The notes beneath the pieces were generated by a model. It made no database searches, was not told where the DNA came from, and was given only the letters and a program-made list of their open reading frames with translations. From Bacillota bacterium (GTDB lineage: Bacteria > Bacillota > Clostridia > Acetivibrionales > DSM-1351), in contig JAEYHZ010000037.1 in the NCBI GenBank assembly GCA_023409265.1, positions 186,001-250,000 of the forward strand: DNA of 64,000 bases, in the 5' to 3' direction. A program made the translations under genes and the position numbers. Positions 1-8,906 of this stretch are shown in pieces; within the stretch, counting starts at the first letter, position 1, and each line of letters opens with the position of its first letter.

Positions 1-1
1 G

Positions 2-424
2 GGTAAAAAGAAAACAGCAAACACCAGTATGGCTACACAGATGATTCCTGAACTATGGACAGAGGCCAGAGAAGATGGTTTTCTGCAGACCCTGATTGAT
101 ATGTCCTGGGAAAAACCGCAGTGTAAAATGGAAGGCATCCTGGGGATCTGCGGAAAAGACTCCGATATAAGGGAGGAAGAATTTGATTATTTTATGGGAG
201 CCAGATATGCTGGTGAGATCCCTGCAGGAATGGAAGAACTTATAATTCCTCCGGCTACCTGGGCAGTATTACCCAATGTCACTGATGCCTGGAAGCGCCT
301 GTATTCCGAATGGATTCCTACCTCAGGATACGAGCTGGCAAATCTGCCCTGTATAGAAAACTTTCTTGCCCCGGGGCACCAGCCAGAAAATGAATTGTGG
401 GTGCCTGTTATAACGAGGCAATAA
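2..424 (+). CDS. GyrI-like effector-binding domain protein, 3' part (5' end outside window)
   Basis: The frame is open from the first bases of the window, so this is the C-terminal part of a longer gene. The visible 140 residues match the GyrI-like small-molecule-binding domain found at the C-terminus of AraC- and MerR-type regulators and in stand-alone proteins. Supporting motifs are a Phe-Asp-Tyr near the middle, a Thr-Trp-Ala strand, a Trp-x-Pro-Thr-Ser-Gly-Tyr-Glu segment, and a terminal Trp-Val-Pro-Val. An AraC-type helix-turn-helix upstream is likely but not visible. The last codons and the stop lie inside the left arm of the palindromic element at 407-563. Confidence 0.75.
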   Translation, partial: GKKKTANTSMATQMIPELWTEAREDGFLQTLIDMSWEKPQCKMEGILGICGKDSDIREEEFDYFMGARYAGEIPAGMEELIIPPATWAVLPNVTDAWKRLYSEWIPTSGYELANLPCIENFLAPGHQPENELWVPVITRQ

Positions 425-563
425 ATGCCCCCCACCTCTATAGGTGGCGGGTACCGCTTCGGTTTTCAGGCGGTGAGCATATCTCCCGCCTCGTTGAAAC
501 GCGCAGAGGTAAGAAAATTTTTCTACAGCCGAAAAATTTTCTTCTGAACCGATGCGTTATAAC
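407..563. repeat. Palindromic intergenic element, copy A (157 bp)
   Basis: The ends are a perfect 9-bp inverted repeat, GTTATAACG at 407-415 and CGTTATAAC at 555-563. Inside are nested hairpins, including CCACCT/AGGTGG near 430-445 and an 11-bp perfect stem, GAAAATTTTTC at 513-523 with GAAAAATTTTC at 531-541. The right part (493-563) matches copies at 4183-4239, 8802-8871 and, inverted, 26223-26290. The left end overlaps the stop codon of the preceding gene. Confidence 0.75.
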
Positions 564-589
564 CAAAAACGGGAATTATGGAGGTTAAA

Positions 590-1156
590 GTGAAAAAAAC
601 AAGCTTATTTTCAGCATTTCCTTATATTCAAACCGACGAAATTACACTTAGAAAAATAGAAAAATCAGATTTGGATGAACTGTTTTCCATTTATAACAAT
701 GAAAATATTTTCAGATTCAGACCGGGAGAAGTCAGAAAGAATAAGTCCACAGTCGAAAATATGATTACTCATTATGAAAGAGATTTTGGCAAAAAGAAGA
801 TAATCTATCTTGGTATTTGCAGCAATGAAAGTGTAAATAAGATTATTGGAGTTGCAGAAATATTTGATTTTAACGAAAAAGTAAATATCACTACAATTGG
901 TTACACTTTAAACGAGAACTATTGGGGACAGGGATATGCCACCAAAACTGTAAAAGCTCTATGCGATTTCTTGTTTAATACTGCTGATATAAACAGAATA
1001 CAGGCCTTTGTTATGCCTTCCAATGTCAGATCAGGCAATGTATTGCTGAGAAACGGTTTTCAAAAAGAGGGGACAATAAGGCAGGGGGCAATTTGGTCAG
1101 GAAGAGGAGTGGTTGATCTTGATTTGTATTCATTACTTAAATCAGATAAAAAATAA
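590..1156 (+). CDS. GNAT family N-acetyltransferase (RimJ/RimL type)
   Basis: This predicted acetyl-CoA-dependent N-acetyltransferase is about 188 residues long, the usual size for RimJ/RimL-like proteins that acetylate ribosomal-protein N-termini, small amines or antibiotics. The acetyl-CoA-binding motif A is visible as Tyr-Trp-Gly-Gln-Gly-Tyr-Ala at about residues 112-118, and a conserved Asn-x-x-Ser-x-x-x-Leu-x-x-x-Gly-Phe segment follows. I chose the GTG at 590 because GGAGG at 580-584 sits five bases upstream. An ATG at 578 would place that site inside the gene. The substrate cannot be told from sequence. The gene appears monocistronic, directly after palindromic copy A. Confidence 0.8.
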   Translation: MKKTSLFSAFPYIQTDEITLRKIEKSDLDELFSIYNNENIFRFRPGEVRKNKSTVENMITHYERDFGKKKIIYLGICSNESVNKIIGVAEIFDFNEKVNITTIGYTLNENYWGQGYATKTVKALCDFLFNTADINRIQAFVMPSNVRSGNVLLRNGFQKEGTIRQGAIWSGRGVVDLDLYSLLKSDKK

Positions 1157-1309
1157 CCTTACTCAATCAGATGCAATCTGATCTGACTTAAGCCAGCTGT
1201 AATTTGACATGACCTAATTCAGCTGTAATTTGACCTTGATACCGGGAGAATAATTGTGTAACAATGGTTTTTTTATTTAATTTCTCCGGGATAAATCACA
1301 TAAGCGCGT

Positions 1310-1346
1310 AAAAGAGCAGGCTACGGAAGTTGAAACCTGCTCTTTT
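1310..1346. terminator. Rho-independent terminator between convergent genes
   Basis: An 11-bp stem (AAAAGAGCAGG with CCTGCTCTTTT) is flanked by A- and T-rich tails, so it can end both the acetyltransferase transcript and the pfp transcript from the other strand. Just before it, at about 1192-1235, a roughly 20-bp motif containing AGCTGTAATTTGAC occurs twice in tandem. Confidence 0.8.
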
Positions 1347-1370
1347 ATAGTTATTAATTATTCATATCAA

Positions 1371-2618
1371 TTATTTAGTAGCTAAAACTTTCTTTAGCTT
1401 AGCGAATCTTGGGAGTCCATCTTCCTTAGGAGGAGCTGATTCACCCTGGATTAATGGTAAAGCGTAATCAATAAATTCCTGCTTCAAGCCATTACCAGCT
1501 TCATTGATCCATTCTCTTGGTATTTTCTTTTCAGTGTTGGCAACATCGTTTAAGTCGAGCAGCTGAATCTCACACTTATATTCTTTTCCTTCAGCTCTCC
1601 TGAAACCAACCATCTTGTCTGTCATACCTTCAACAGCATATCTTACAGCCATTTGTCCTGACAAATAGGATTCATTAACGTCGCTTGCTGAACCGCAGTG
1701 AGCAGCACATCTCTGGAGAAGGCTGAATTCTATACCACGAACTTTTGCTCCGGTCTTTTCCTTAACTATAGCAGCCAAAGTAGCAGCAAGTCCGCCTAAT
1801 TGCGCATGTCCGAAGGAGTCTTTTGTATCAGCCAGGTTTGAACCGTATTCTGAAATGTACTTGCCGTTCTTATCTTTGATACCTTCTGAAACAGCTACTA
1901 TACAGTTACCATTCTTCTTGTATATTGCAATACAGTCTGCAAGGAATTGATCCATATCAAAATCAATTTCGGGGAGGTATATCAAATCAGGTCCTGCACC
2001 CTTATATGCAGCCAGGGCTGTAGAAGCAGTCAACCATCCTGCGTTTCTTCCCATAACCTCCAATATGGTGATCATACCAGTGTTGTAAACTCTTGCATCA
2101 TGGTACACTTCCATAGTTGAAGTAGCAATGTATTTAGCAGCACTTGAAAAACCTGGGCAGTGGTCAGTTCCATAAAGATCATTATCAATAGTCTTTGGAA
2201 CACCCATTACTCTACATTCGTAACCGACCTTCTGCATATACTTGCTAACCTTGTTGCAAGTATCCATTGAGTCGTTTCCGCCATTGTAGAAGAAGTATCT
2301 GATATCATATTTTTTGAAAACTTCAACAAGTCTCTTGTAATCTGTTTCGTCTTCATCAGCTGATTTAAGCTTGTAACGAACTGAACCCAGAGCAGAAGAA
2401 GGAGTAGTTTTTAGTAAGTCGAGCTCGTATGCATCTTCCTGGCTCATATCATAAAATTTTTCATCAAGAATACCCTTAATACCGTGAGCTGCACCATAAA
2501 CAGCTGTTATCGCGTCCTGTTTTAATGCTTCCTGAAATACGCCGCAGGCACTGGCATTAATTACTGAAGTTGGTCCACCGGATTGTCCGAAAATAGCGGC
2601 ACCCTTTAAAACTGTCAT
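1371..2618 (-). CDS. pfp: Pyrophosphate-dependent 6-phosphofructokinase
   Basis: This enzyme phosphorylates fructose 6-phosphate to fructose 1,6-bisphosphate and probably uses pyrophosphate instead of ATP, which makes the step reversible. The 415-residue protein has the phosphofructokinase signatures Gly-Gly-Asn-Asp-Ser (113-117), Pro-Lys-Thr-Ile-Asp-Asn-Asp (141-147) and Met-Gly-Arg-Asn-Ala-Gly-Trp (189-195). The Asp in the first motif and the Lys in the second are the substitutions that characterise PPi-type enzymes. A TAGGAGGT ribosome site lies 8 bases before the ATG. It is divergent from fba, so two consecutive glycolytic steps share one 500-bp intergenic region. PPi-linked glycolysis is typical of cellulolytic clostridia. 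Confidence 0.93.
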   Translation of the reverse strand: MTVLKGAAIFGQSGGPTSVINASACGVFQEALKQDAITAVYGAAHGIKGILDEKFYDMSQEDAYELDLLKTTPSSALGSVRYKLKSADEDETDYKRLVEVFKKYDIRYFFYNGGNDSMDTCNKVSKYMQKVGYECRVMGVPKTIDNDLYGTDHCPGFSSAAKYIATSTMEVYHDARVYNTGMITILEVMGRNAGWLTASTALAAYKGAGPDLIYLPEIDFDMDQFLADCIAIYKKNGNCIVAVSEGIKDKNGKYISEYGSNLADTKDSFGHAQLGGLAATLAAIVKEKTGAKVRGIEFSLLQRCAAHCGSASDVNESYLSGQMAVRYAVEGMTDKMVGFRRAEGKEYKCEIQLLDLNDVANTEKKIPREWINEAGNGLKQEFIDYALPLIQGESAPPKEDGLPRFAKLKKVLATK

Positions 2619-3120
2619 TGTATATACCTCCTAATAATTTATATTAATTTGTATAAATATACGCTGCTTTTACCAGTCCTTTCTTTCATAGGCTGATATT
2701 ACAATACGCAATCACATTAAAATATAGCATATAGAAAAATAAAATGCAATTATGCATACTTAATTCTTGCATAATATATTATTAAGGATGTTGTTAATTT
2801 TCCAACTAATTATTTCATTAAATATATGATTCCCTTTTGGAGAAAAATAATTATGACCAGTGCTCAGTAATTTGGATAATTTAAAATAGTGGCTTTGACA
2901 AAAAAATATCATAAATTCCCTTGATTTTGAGCTAAATATTGCATAAAATAGTAACGATGGGTTAAAAGCTTAAGTCTTACCTTATTATTTAATCAAAAAA
3001 ATATTTTGTTAAATAATAATTATTATAAAATGGAATTCAAAGTTTTGTGAGCTGAGTCAAGTTCTTAATAAACCAAGGGTTTCAAGGTAAAATAAAATAT
3101 AAAAAGGAGTGCATTTAGAA
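2619..3120. promoter_or_regulatory. Divergent AT-rich intergenic region between pfp and fba
   Basis: About 500 very AT-rich bases separate the divergent pfp and fba starts and must hold both promoters. A TTGACA at about 2894-2899 is a possible -35 element, but no convincing pair at normal spacing was fixed. The only site I am sure of is the AAAGGAG ribosome site about 9 bases before the fba ATG. No gene or known riboswitch is seen. Confidence 0.5.
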
Positions 3121-4056
3121 ATGGCATTAGTAACATCTAAGGAAATGTTTAAGAAAGCTTATGAAGGCGGATATGCTATAGGAGCTTTCAATGTTAATAA
3201 CATGGAAATCGTTCAGGGTATAACTGAAGCAGCAAAAGAAGTAAATGCTCCATTAATTCTCCAGGTTTCATCAGGAGCCAGAAAGTATGCTAACCATACT
3301 TACCTTATGAAATTGGTTGAAGCTGCTATAATAGAAACTAACCTTCCTATCTGCTTACACTTAGACCATGGTGATACTTTTGAACTCTGTAAGTCATGTA
3401 TCGACGGTGGTTTCACTTCCGTTATGATAGACGGTTCACATCACACATTCGAAGACAATATCGCTTTGACAAAGAAGGTTGTTGACTACGCTCATGAAAG
3501 AGGAGTAGTTGTAGAAGGTGAGTTGGGAAGACTCGCAGGTATTGAAGATGCTGTTAACGTATCAGATGCTGATGCTGCTTACACAGATCCTGCACAGGTT
3601 GAAGAATTCGTTTCAAAGACAGGTGTTGACTCACTTGCTATAGCTATCGGTACAAGCCATGGCGCTTACAAGTTCAAGCCGGGACAAAATCCACAGCTCA
3701 GGTTTGATATATTGGAAAAGATTGAACAAAGACTTCCAAACTTCCCAATCGTTCTTCACGGAGCTTCATCAGTTATTCCAGAGTTTGTTGATATGATAAA
3801 CAACAATGGAGGAAAAATGCCTGATGCAATAGGTATTCCTGAAGATATGCTCAGAAAGGCTGCTTCAATGGCTGTTTGTAAGATCAACATTGACTCAGAC
3901 TTGAGACTTGCAATGACTGGATCAATCAGAAAGTACTTTGCTGAAAATCCAAGCCACTTCGACCCAAGACAATACCTTTCACCAGCCAGAGCTGCTATTA
4001 AGGAACTTGTTAAGAACAAGATCGTTAATGTTCTCGGCTCAAACGGTAAGGCTTAA
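3121..4056 (+). CDS. fba: Class II fructose-bisphosphate aldolase
   Basis: This zinc-dependent aldolase cleaves fructose 1,6-bisphosphate to glyceraldehyde 3-phosphate and dihydroxyacetone phosphate, the step after the neighbouring pfp. The 311-residue protein has the family landmarks in order: His-Leu-Asp-His-Gly at 80-84 with the catalytic Asp and a metal-binding His, Ile-Asp-Gly-Ser-His-His at 103-108, Glu-Gly-Glu-Leu-Gly, Ile-Gly-Thr-Ser-His-Gly, and Leu-His-Gly-Ala-Ser. I start at the ATG at 3121 with AAAGGAG just upstream; an in-frame GTG at 3109 overlaps that site. Codon use is strongly biased, as expected for a highly expressed glycolytic gene. Related GatY/KbaY aldolases are less likely given the context. 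Confidence 0.95.
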   Translation: MALVTSKEMFKKAYEGGYAIGAFNVNNMEIVQGITEAAKEVNAPLILQVSSGARKYANHTYLMKLVEAAIIETNLPICLHLDHGDTFELCKSCIDGGFTSVMIDGSHHTFEDNIALTKKVVDYAHERGVVVEGELGRLAGIEDAVNVSDADAAYTDPAQVEEFVSKTGVDSLAIAIGTSHGAYKFKPGQNPQLRFDILEKIEQRLPNFPIVLHGASSVIPEFVDMINNNGGKMPDAIGIPEDMLRKAASMAVCKINIDSDLRLAMTGSIRKYFAENPSHFDPRQYLSPARAAIKELVKNKIVNVLGSNGKA

Positions 4057-4088
4057 TAAACAGACTTATAATTTCAAAGTATATAAGG

Positions 4089-4124
4089 AACAGCTTCCGA
4101 ACTTCAGGTTTGGGAGCTGTTTTG
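4089..4124 (+). terminator. Terminator of fba
   Basis: The stem ACAGCTTCC with GGAGCTGT closes a short loop and is followed by TTTTG, 33 bases after the fba stop. Confidence 0.75.
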
Positions 4125-4182
4125 CATAAATTTTTTCGACCGTACAATTAAAAAAAATATTATCTAATACCTTATCTATAAC

Positions 4183-4239
4183 AAGGTAATAAAATTTATC
4201 TTTAATCGAAAAATTTTATCTGAAACCATGGGTTGTAAC
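4183..4239. repeat. Palindromic intergenic element, copy B (degenerate)
   Basis: Aligned with copy A, this segment keeps AGGTAA, the two AAATTTT arms, CTGAA and GTTGTAAC in the same order and spacing, with scattered changes. It holds an ATG at 4228 that could be mistaken for the start of the following HD gene. Confidence 0.6.
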
Positions 4240-4290
4240 ATTGAGTTCGGAGTTCAAGGTATTTGTAATATTGGTATGGAGGGAAAAATA

Positions 4291-4869
4291 ATGAGGTATC
4301 CAACAATTGAGGAGGCCGAAGCACTACTGAATGAGGCCGCAGGAATGAATCCCGGAGAATGGGTGGCACACAATCAGGTAGCAGGATTATGTGCAAGTAT
4401 GATTGCGAGCAATTGCGCAGGTATGGATGAACAAAAGGCATATGTCCTCGGACTTTTGCATGATATCGGACGAAGGTTCGGTAACAGTGATTTAAAGCAT
4501 GTTATTTACGGATATAAGTTCATGCTTGAAAAAAAGTATGAGGATTGCGCCAGAATATGTCTGACTCATTCGTTTCCATACAAGGATATCAGAAGTTATA
4601 ATGGACAGAATGATTGCCAGAATGAAGAAAGCAATTTTCTTCAAAATTACATAGATACTGTTGAGTACGATGAATATGATAAACTGATACAGCTTTGTGA
4701 TGCTATGGCATATCCGACTGGTCCATGCTTAATGGAAAAAAAGCTTGTTGATGTTGTCATGAGAAAAGGCTTCAATGATTTAACTATTCCCAAATGGAAA
4801 GAGTTCTTTAAAATAAAAACCTTTTTTGAGGAAAAGATGAATTGTAAATTGGAAGATTTATTTCAATAG
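4291..4869 (+). CDS. HD domain protein (predicted metal-dependent phosphohydrolase)
   Basis: This 192-residue protein carries an HD-type phosphohydrolase domain: His27, His57-Asp58 in Leu-Leu-His-Asp-Ile-Gly, a later His in Leu-Thr-His-Ser, and an Asp in a Leu-Cys-Asp-Ala-Met segment. HD proteins hydrolyse phosphate esters such as nucleotides; the substrate here cannot be named. The start is the ATG at 4291, preceded by GGAGGG at proper spacing. The upstream in-frame ATG at 4228 falls inside repeat copy B and has no ribosome site. No domain is fused to it, and it stands alone after the fba terminator. Confidence 0.8.
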   Translation: MRYPTIEEAEALLNEAAGMNPGEWVAHNQVAGLCASMIASNCAGMDEQKAYVLGLLHDIGRRFGNSDLKHVIYGYKFMLEKKYEDCARICLTHSFPYKDIRSYNGQNDCQNEESNFLQNYIDTVEYDEYDKLIQLCDAMAYPTGPCLMEKKLVDVVMRKGFNDLTIPKWKEFFKIKTFFEEKMNCKLEDLFQ

Positions 4870-4900
4870 TCTATTATTAAAAAATTATTAAGCTTCTTTG

Positions 4901-5060
4901 AGCCTGTTTAATGTCTGCTTGTGCTTGGCATTTTAGGTGAATTTTGTATCAGGCAAGTCAAATTTTCGCAGTAATAATTTGTTTATTGCAAGAAATTTAA
5001 CGCGACATGGTGTAAAATCCAACAAAATAGCGGCGGGTGCAATGGGACATCAAACAGGCT
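4901..5060. repeat. Fold-back element (long imperfect inverted repeat)
   Basis: A 15-base arm at 4901-4915 (AGCCTGTTTAATGTC) is matched by its complement at 5046-5060 with one mismatch. Further complementary blocks lie inside (a TTGGcATTTTA-like block near 4925 against TAAAATCCAA near 5015, and AAATTT arms around 4960-4998), so the whole 160 bases can form one long hairpin. No coding frame is present. It sits between two convergent genes and looks like a miniature element. Confidence 0.55.
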
Positions 5061-5091
5061 ATTAAGCCTTATGAAGTTTTAAGAAGTTTTT

Positions 5092-5550
5092 TCAGTCATT
5101 ATTATCAGTAAGCTTACGGTAAACTTCCAGGATTTCTATAAATTTTTCGCTGTCTCCTCCGCAATCTGGGTGATATTGCTTTGCTAATTCTCTGAATCTC
5201 CTCTTAATGTCATTAAGTGTCGAGTCGGCTGGTAGTCCAAACATGTCCAGTAACTCCGGCGAATACAGGTTTTTTAGTGATATGCCGTTTTCCTGATAAT
5301 ATCTAAAATAAACCATACAGAAGAATTCTGAAAAAATTCTTTTTAGTTCTTCCTTATCAATGAGTATTAAGTAATTCATAGGGTATTTGGCAGAGGTATC
5401 GTATTCACTCCTGGTAGAAAAGAACTTACTCCAGACTAAATCTTCTTTTCCATTTAACTGTTTACCTTTAAACCGGGTTTCTATTTCAAACTTTTTCAGC
5501 TCTCTTAGTTTTTTCTTTAATTCATCAAAGTTCAAAGCTCCAACCCCCAA
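5092..5550 (-). CDS. Small J-domain (DnaJ-like) protein
   Basis: The last 50 residues form a J domain with the His-Pro-Asp motif at 127-129, preceded by a basic helix (Asp-Ile-Lys-Arg-Arg-Phe-Arg-Glu-Leu) and followed by a Lys-Phe-Ile-Glu-Ile helix. J domains stimulate the ATPase of DnaK-type chaperones. The first 100 residues are charged and not recognised. Having the J domain at the C-terminus without Gly/Phe or zinc-finger regions marks a specialised co-chaperone, not DnaJ itself. The start is uncertain: TTG at 5550, or TTG at 5535 with GGGGG upstream. No ATG is available in frame. Confidence 0.75.
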   Translation of the reverse strand: MGVGALNFDELKKKLRELKKFEIETRFKGKQLNGKEDLVWSKFFSTRSEYDTSAKYPMNYLILIDKEELKRIFSEFFCMVYFRYYQENGISLKNLYSPELLDMFGLPADSTLNDIKRRFRELAKQYHPDCGGDSEKFIEILEVYRKLTDNND

Positions 5551-5779
5551 TCCTATTGCTGCCGATTAAGTCATTTATATACAAAGCTTATCTATAAATA
5601 AGATTATATATTTTTTTTGTAGAATTTAGTATATAAACATGAAGACAAGATTTTAAGCAGAATATTAAGAAAATATTAAATATGCCCAGATATGTTGAGA
5701 TATTAGGTCGAAATGTTTTATATTTATTGTATAAATGTATTTTTAGATAATTTTAACTGTTTTATTTGTGGGGGTAAAA

Positions 5780-8700
5780 ATGAGGAAAAAAGCCGGAGTA
5801 GTATGTCTGTTACTTGTTATTTTAATGCTTTTCCCTATAGTGGGGTACAAGGTATTTAATGATTCTAATCAGGAATATCGGGGAAATGTTACAAATGCGC
5901 AAGAAATAGCTGCAGTAGAGGATCTGCGTGGAGTGTGGATTGCATCGGTAAGCAATATAGATTTTCCGTCCAAACAGGGATTAAGTGCCGAGCAGCAAAT
6001 GAAAGAGCTTGATGCAATCGTGGATAATGCTCAGTACATGGGATTAAACGCTATTTTCTTTCAAGTCCGTCCTACCGGAGATGCTCTCTATAAATCTGCT
6101 GTTTTCCCCTGGTCAGCCTACCTGACAGGTCAGCAGGGAAAGGCAAATGATAAGAATTTTGATCCTTTAGCATACATTATTGAACAGGGACATAAAAAGG
6201 GAATTCAAATTCATGCATGGTTAAATCCTTTAAGGCTGACAATGGGAACGACTTCAAAACCGGATAAGAGTGTAGACGTCCTTTCTGCAAATCATCCTGC
6301 AAGAAAGATTCCTCAGGCAGTGGTAGCAGCTCCCACAGGGCAGCTTTATCTTGATCCCGGATGTCCCGAAGCCATAAAGCTTATAACTGATGGTGTTTCA
6401 GAAATTGTAAAGAATTATGATGTGGATGGAATACATTTTGATGATTACTTTTATCCATCAAAAAGTGAATCCAAGGGAAAAGATTTCAATGATAAGGCAA
6501 CCTACGAAAAATATAAAGGTACCTTCAACAACAAGGATGACTGGCGAAGAAACAATATTGATACACTTGTAAAGAATACATATGATACGGTAAAAGCTAT
6601 AAAGCCACAGGTGCAGTTCGGAATCAGTCCTTTTGCAATATGGTCCAACAAAGATCTGAATCAGGAAGGTTCTGACACTCAAGGTGGAATTTCTACTTAC
6701 TATGATCATTATGCTGATACAAAAAAATGGGTCAAAGAAGCATATTTAGATTACATAGCGCCTCAGATATATTGGAATATCGGATTTAAAGTGGCTGATT
6801 ATTCAGTACTTTTGGATTGGTGGAAAAATGTATGCAGCGGCGGAAAAGTTAAGCTGTATGTTGGACATGCTGCATATAAAATTAATGACACAACACAGGC
6901 AAACGACTGGCTTGACCCGCTGCAAATACCCAGGCAGATTGCTTTGAACAGAACCAGCAAAGCAGTCAGCGGAAGCATATTCTATGGATATTCCAACCTG
7001 AAGTCAAATGTTTTGGGTATAAAGGATAAGCTGAGAGGTATATATGTAGTAGGCAGAGATCCGGGAAGTGCAGTTCCCGAGGATCGACAGCTGGTTATTG
7101 GCGCGCCGGATAACGGATATAAAACCTCCTCATCAAAGGTTAGTATTATGGGAAGCTGTGACCCCGATCAACCGCTTTATTTGAACGGAAATGAGGTGCA
7201 AACTTCTGAGAATGGTTATTTTGCCATATATCAGGAGCTTCAGGTTGGAGACAACAACCTCGTGTTTAATCACAAGGGTAAGGAGACTACGCTTAAAATA
7301 ACAAGAAAAGCCTCAACAGCTTCGTCTCCATATAAGATGAACAAGCCTGAATTCAGGCCGGGATATTTCTCACCGACTGAGTCTATGACCAGAAAAACCG
7401 GTCAAAAGATAGATTTTTCCTGTGTAGCACCATCAGGAGCCAAGGTCTGGGTTGAAATGGGAACCTATAAGGTTCCATTGACAGAAAACGGCAGCATGGA
7501 CACTAATGGTGGGGCACTTACACCGGCTAAATACAAAGGAAGCTTTACGATGCCGGTTGTTTCGGGCAGCCAGCGCATTCTTAACCTTGAAAAACCCGTA
7601 TTTGTTTTGGAATATAAAGGACAGAAGCTGACATACAAGCAAAGTAATACAATCAGCGTTCAATCAGGAAAGTATCATAAATATGCTGTTGTCAGTACTT
7701 CTGAGGCAGAGGCGGTAGCAAGATCCGGACCATCAACCGATTATTCCAGAATCACGCCATTAATAAATGGTGCTGCCGACAGCATTGTGGGACAGCAGAA
7801 CGGGTATTACCTGCTGAATAGCGGTGTCTGGACAGACAGTAGATATGTAAAGGTTATAAATGATAAACCTTTAGCTTCAAACAAGATTTCATCAATAAGT
7901 GCCGGAGGTAACGGCAATTACACCGATATTTCCTTTAAAATGCCGGTTAATGCTGTTTTTGGTGTTGATGTGTCATCATCAGCAGTTACTTTAAGTATAT
8001 ATAATACTGCAGGTTTAAGGTATGGTACCTCTGTTCCGACTGGAGCAATATTCAAATCAGTTGAATATAAACAAATAAATGGTGCAGCACAATATACTTT
8101 TAACCTTAAGGCTGCTGACGGTTATTTCGGGTATTATGCCAAATATAAGAATGGAGCATTGGTATTCTCCCTTAAGAAGGCTCCTGAGATTGCGGGAAGC
8201 GGAAGTAAGCCACTAAAGGGGTTGAAGGTTTTACTTGATGCAGGACATGGCGGAACCGAAACGGGTGCAATAGGACCCTCAGGCAAATACGGTCTATATG
8301 AGAAGCAGATTAACCTGTCTATTACACTGAATACCAGAAAATACCTTCAGGCATTGGGTGCTACCGTTATTATGACACGAACTTCAGACAAGACCGTAAG
8401 TCTTAATGAGAGGGCCAATTTAATAAGGAAGGAAAAGCCTGATATAGCAGTATCCATACATAACAATTCAATGGATGTTACTGCAGATTATACAAAACAT
8501 ACAGGTTTATTGGTACTCTACTCCAAGGATAACTCAAAAGCCTCGGCAAGCTTTGTAAAAGACTCATTGATAGCAGATTTGAAACGAAGAGATGACGGCT
8601 ATAGGTGGCAAAGTCTGTCTGTATGTACGGTAACTCAGTCACCTGCAATCCTCATAGAGGGCGGGTTTATGTCAAATCCTGAAGAATATCAGTGGCTTGC

Positions 8701-8785
8701 CGATTATAATAATCAGGTACAGATTGCGAATTCAATCGGAAAAGCAATTGAAAGCTGGGCATATAAGAATGCAAAAGTCTCCTGA
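5780..8785 (+). CDS. Secreted GHL10-family glycoside hydrolase fused to N-acetylmuramoyl-L-alanine amidase
   Basis: This 1001-residue exported cell-wall enzyme has an N-terminal hydrophobic signal or anchor (about residues 6-24). A GHL10 (DUF187) TIM-barrel-like domain spans about 45-370 and contains Leu-Arg-Gly-Val-Trp-Ile-Ala, Gln-Val-Arg-Pro-Thr-Gly-Asp-Ala and Asp-Gly-Ile-His-Phe-Asp-Asp-Tyr. Beta-rich linker domains follow, with an SH3-like segment near 630-700. An Amidase_3 domain at about 813-995 has zinc ligands in Asp-Ala-Gly-His-Gly-Gly, a Glu in Tyr-Glu-Lys-Gln and Ser-Ile-His-Asn-Asn, and the catalytic Glu in Leu-Ile-Glu-Gly-Gly-Phe. It probably cuts both glycan strands and the amide bond to the stem peptide. 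The ATG at 5780 follows GGGGG; an in-frame GTG at 5768 overlaps it. Confidence 0.88.
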   Translation: MRKKAGVVCLLLVILMLFPIVGYKVFNDSNQEYRGNVTNAQEIAAVEDLRGVWIASVSNIDFPSKQGLSAEQQMKELDAIVDNAQYMGLNAIFFQVRPTGDALYKSAVFPWSAYLTGQQGKANDKNFDPLAYIIEQGHKKGIQIHAWLNPLRLTMGTTSKPDKSVDVLSANHPARKIPQAVVAAPTGQLYLDPGCPEAIKLITDGVSEIVKNYDVDGIHFDDYFYPSKSESKGKDFNDKATYEKYKGTFNNKDDWRRNNIDTLVKNTYDTVKAIKPQVQFGISPFAIWSNKDLNQEGSDTQGGISTYYDHYADTKKWVKEAYLDYIAPQIYWNIGFKVADYSVLLDWWKNVCSGGKVKLYVGHAAYKINDTTQANDWLDPLQIPRQIALNRTSKAVSGSIFYGYSNLKSNVLGIKDKLRGIYVVGRDPGSAVPEDRQLVIGAPDNGYKTSSSKVSIMGSCDPDQPLYLNGNEVQTSENGYFAIYQELQVGDNNLVFNHKGKETTLKITRKASTASSPYKMNKPEFRPGYFSPTESMTRKTGQKIDFSCVAPSGAKVWVEMGTYKVPLTENGSMDTNGGALTPAKYKGSFTMPVVSGSQRILNLEKPVFVLEYKGQKLTYKQSNTISVQSGKYHKYAVVSTSEAEAVARSGPSTDYSRITPLINGAADSIVGQQNGYYLLNSGVWTDSRYVKVINDKPLASNKISSISAGGNGNYTDISFKMPVNAVFGVDVSSSAVTLSIYNTAGLRYGTSVPTGAIFKSVEYKQINGAAQYTFNLKAADGYFGYYAKYKNGALVFSLKKAPEIAGSGSKPLKGLKVLLDAGHGGTETGAIGPSGKYGLYEKQINLSITLNTRKYLQALGATVIMTRTSDKTVSLNERANLIRKEKPDIAVSIHNNSMDVTADYTKHTGLLVLYSKDNSKASASFVKDSLIADLKRRDDGYRWQSLSVCTVTQSPAILIEGGFMSNPEEYQWLADYNNQVQIANSIGKAIESWAYKNAKVS

Positions 8786-8801
8786 GGGTGACCTTTGCAT
8801 T

Positions 8802-8871
8802 GTTGAAACGCAGATGAGGTAAGAAAATTTTTCTACAACCGAAAAATTTTCTTTGAACTGATACGTTATAA
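8802..8871. repeat. Palindromic intergenic element, copy C
   Basis: This near-identical copy of the right part of element A (493-563) lies 16 bases after the GHL10/amidase stop. It starts with GTTGAAACGC, has the same 11-bp stem of GAAAATTTTTC and GAAAAATTTTC, and ends with ACGTTATAA. The broken response regulator begins 35 bases further on. Confidence 0.75.
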
Positions 8872-8906
8872 GTTTGCACGAAATAATGAGTAAATGAGGG
8901 GGAACA

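Noticed and set aside
4228..4290. Upstream start for the HD protein
   Set aside because: The ATG lies inside palindromic copy B and lacks a ribosome site, while ATG 4291 has GGAGGG at proper spacing.
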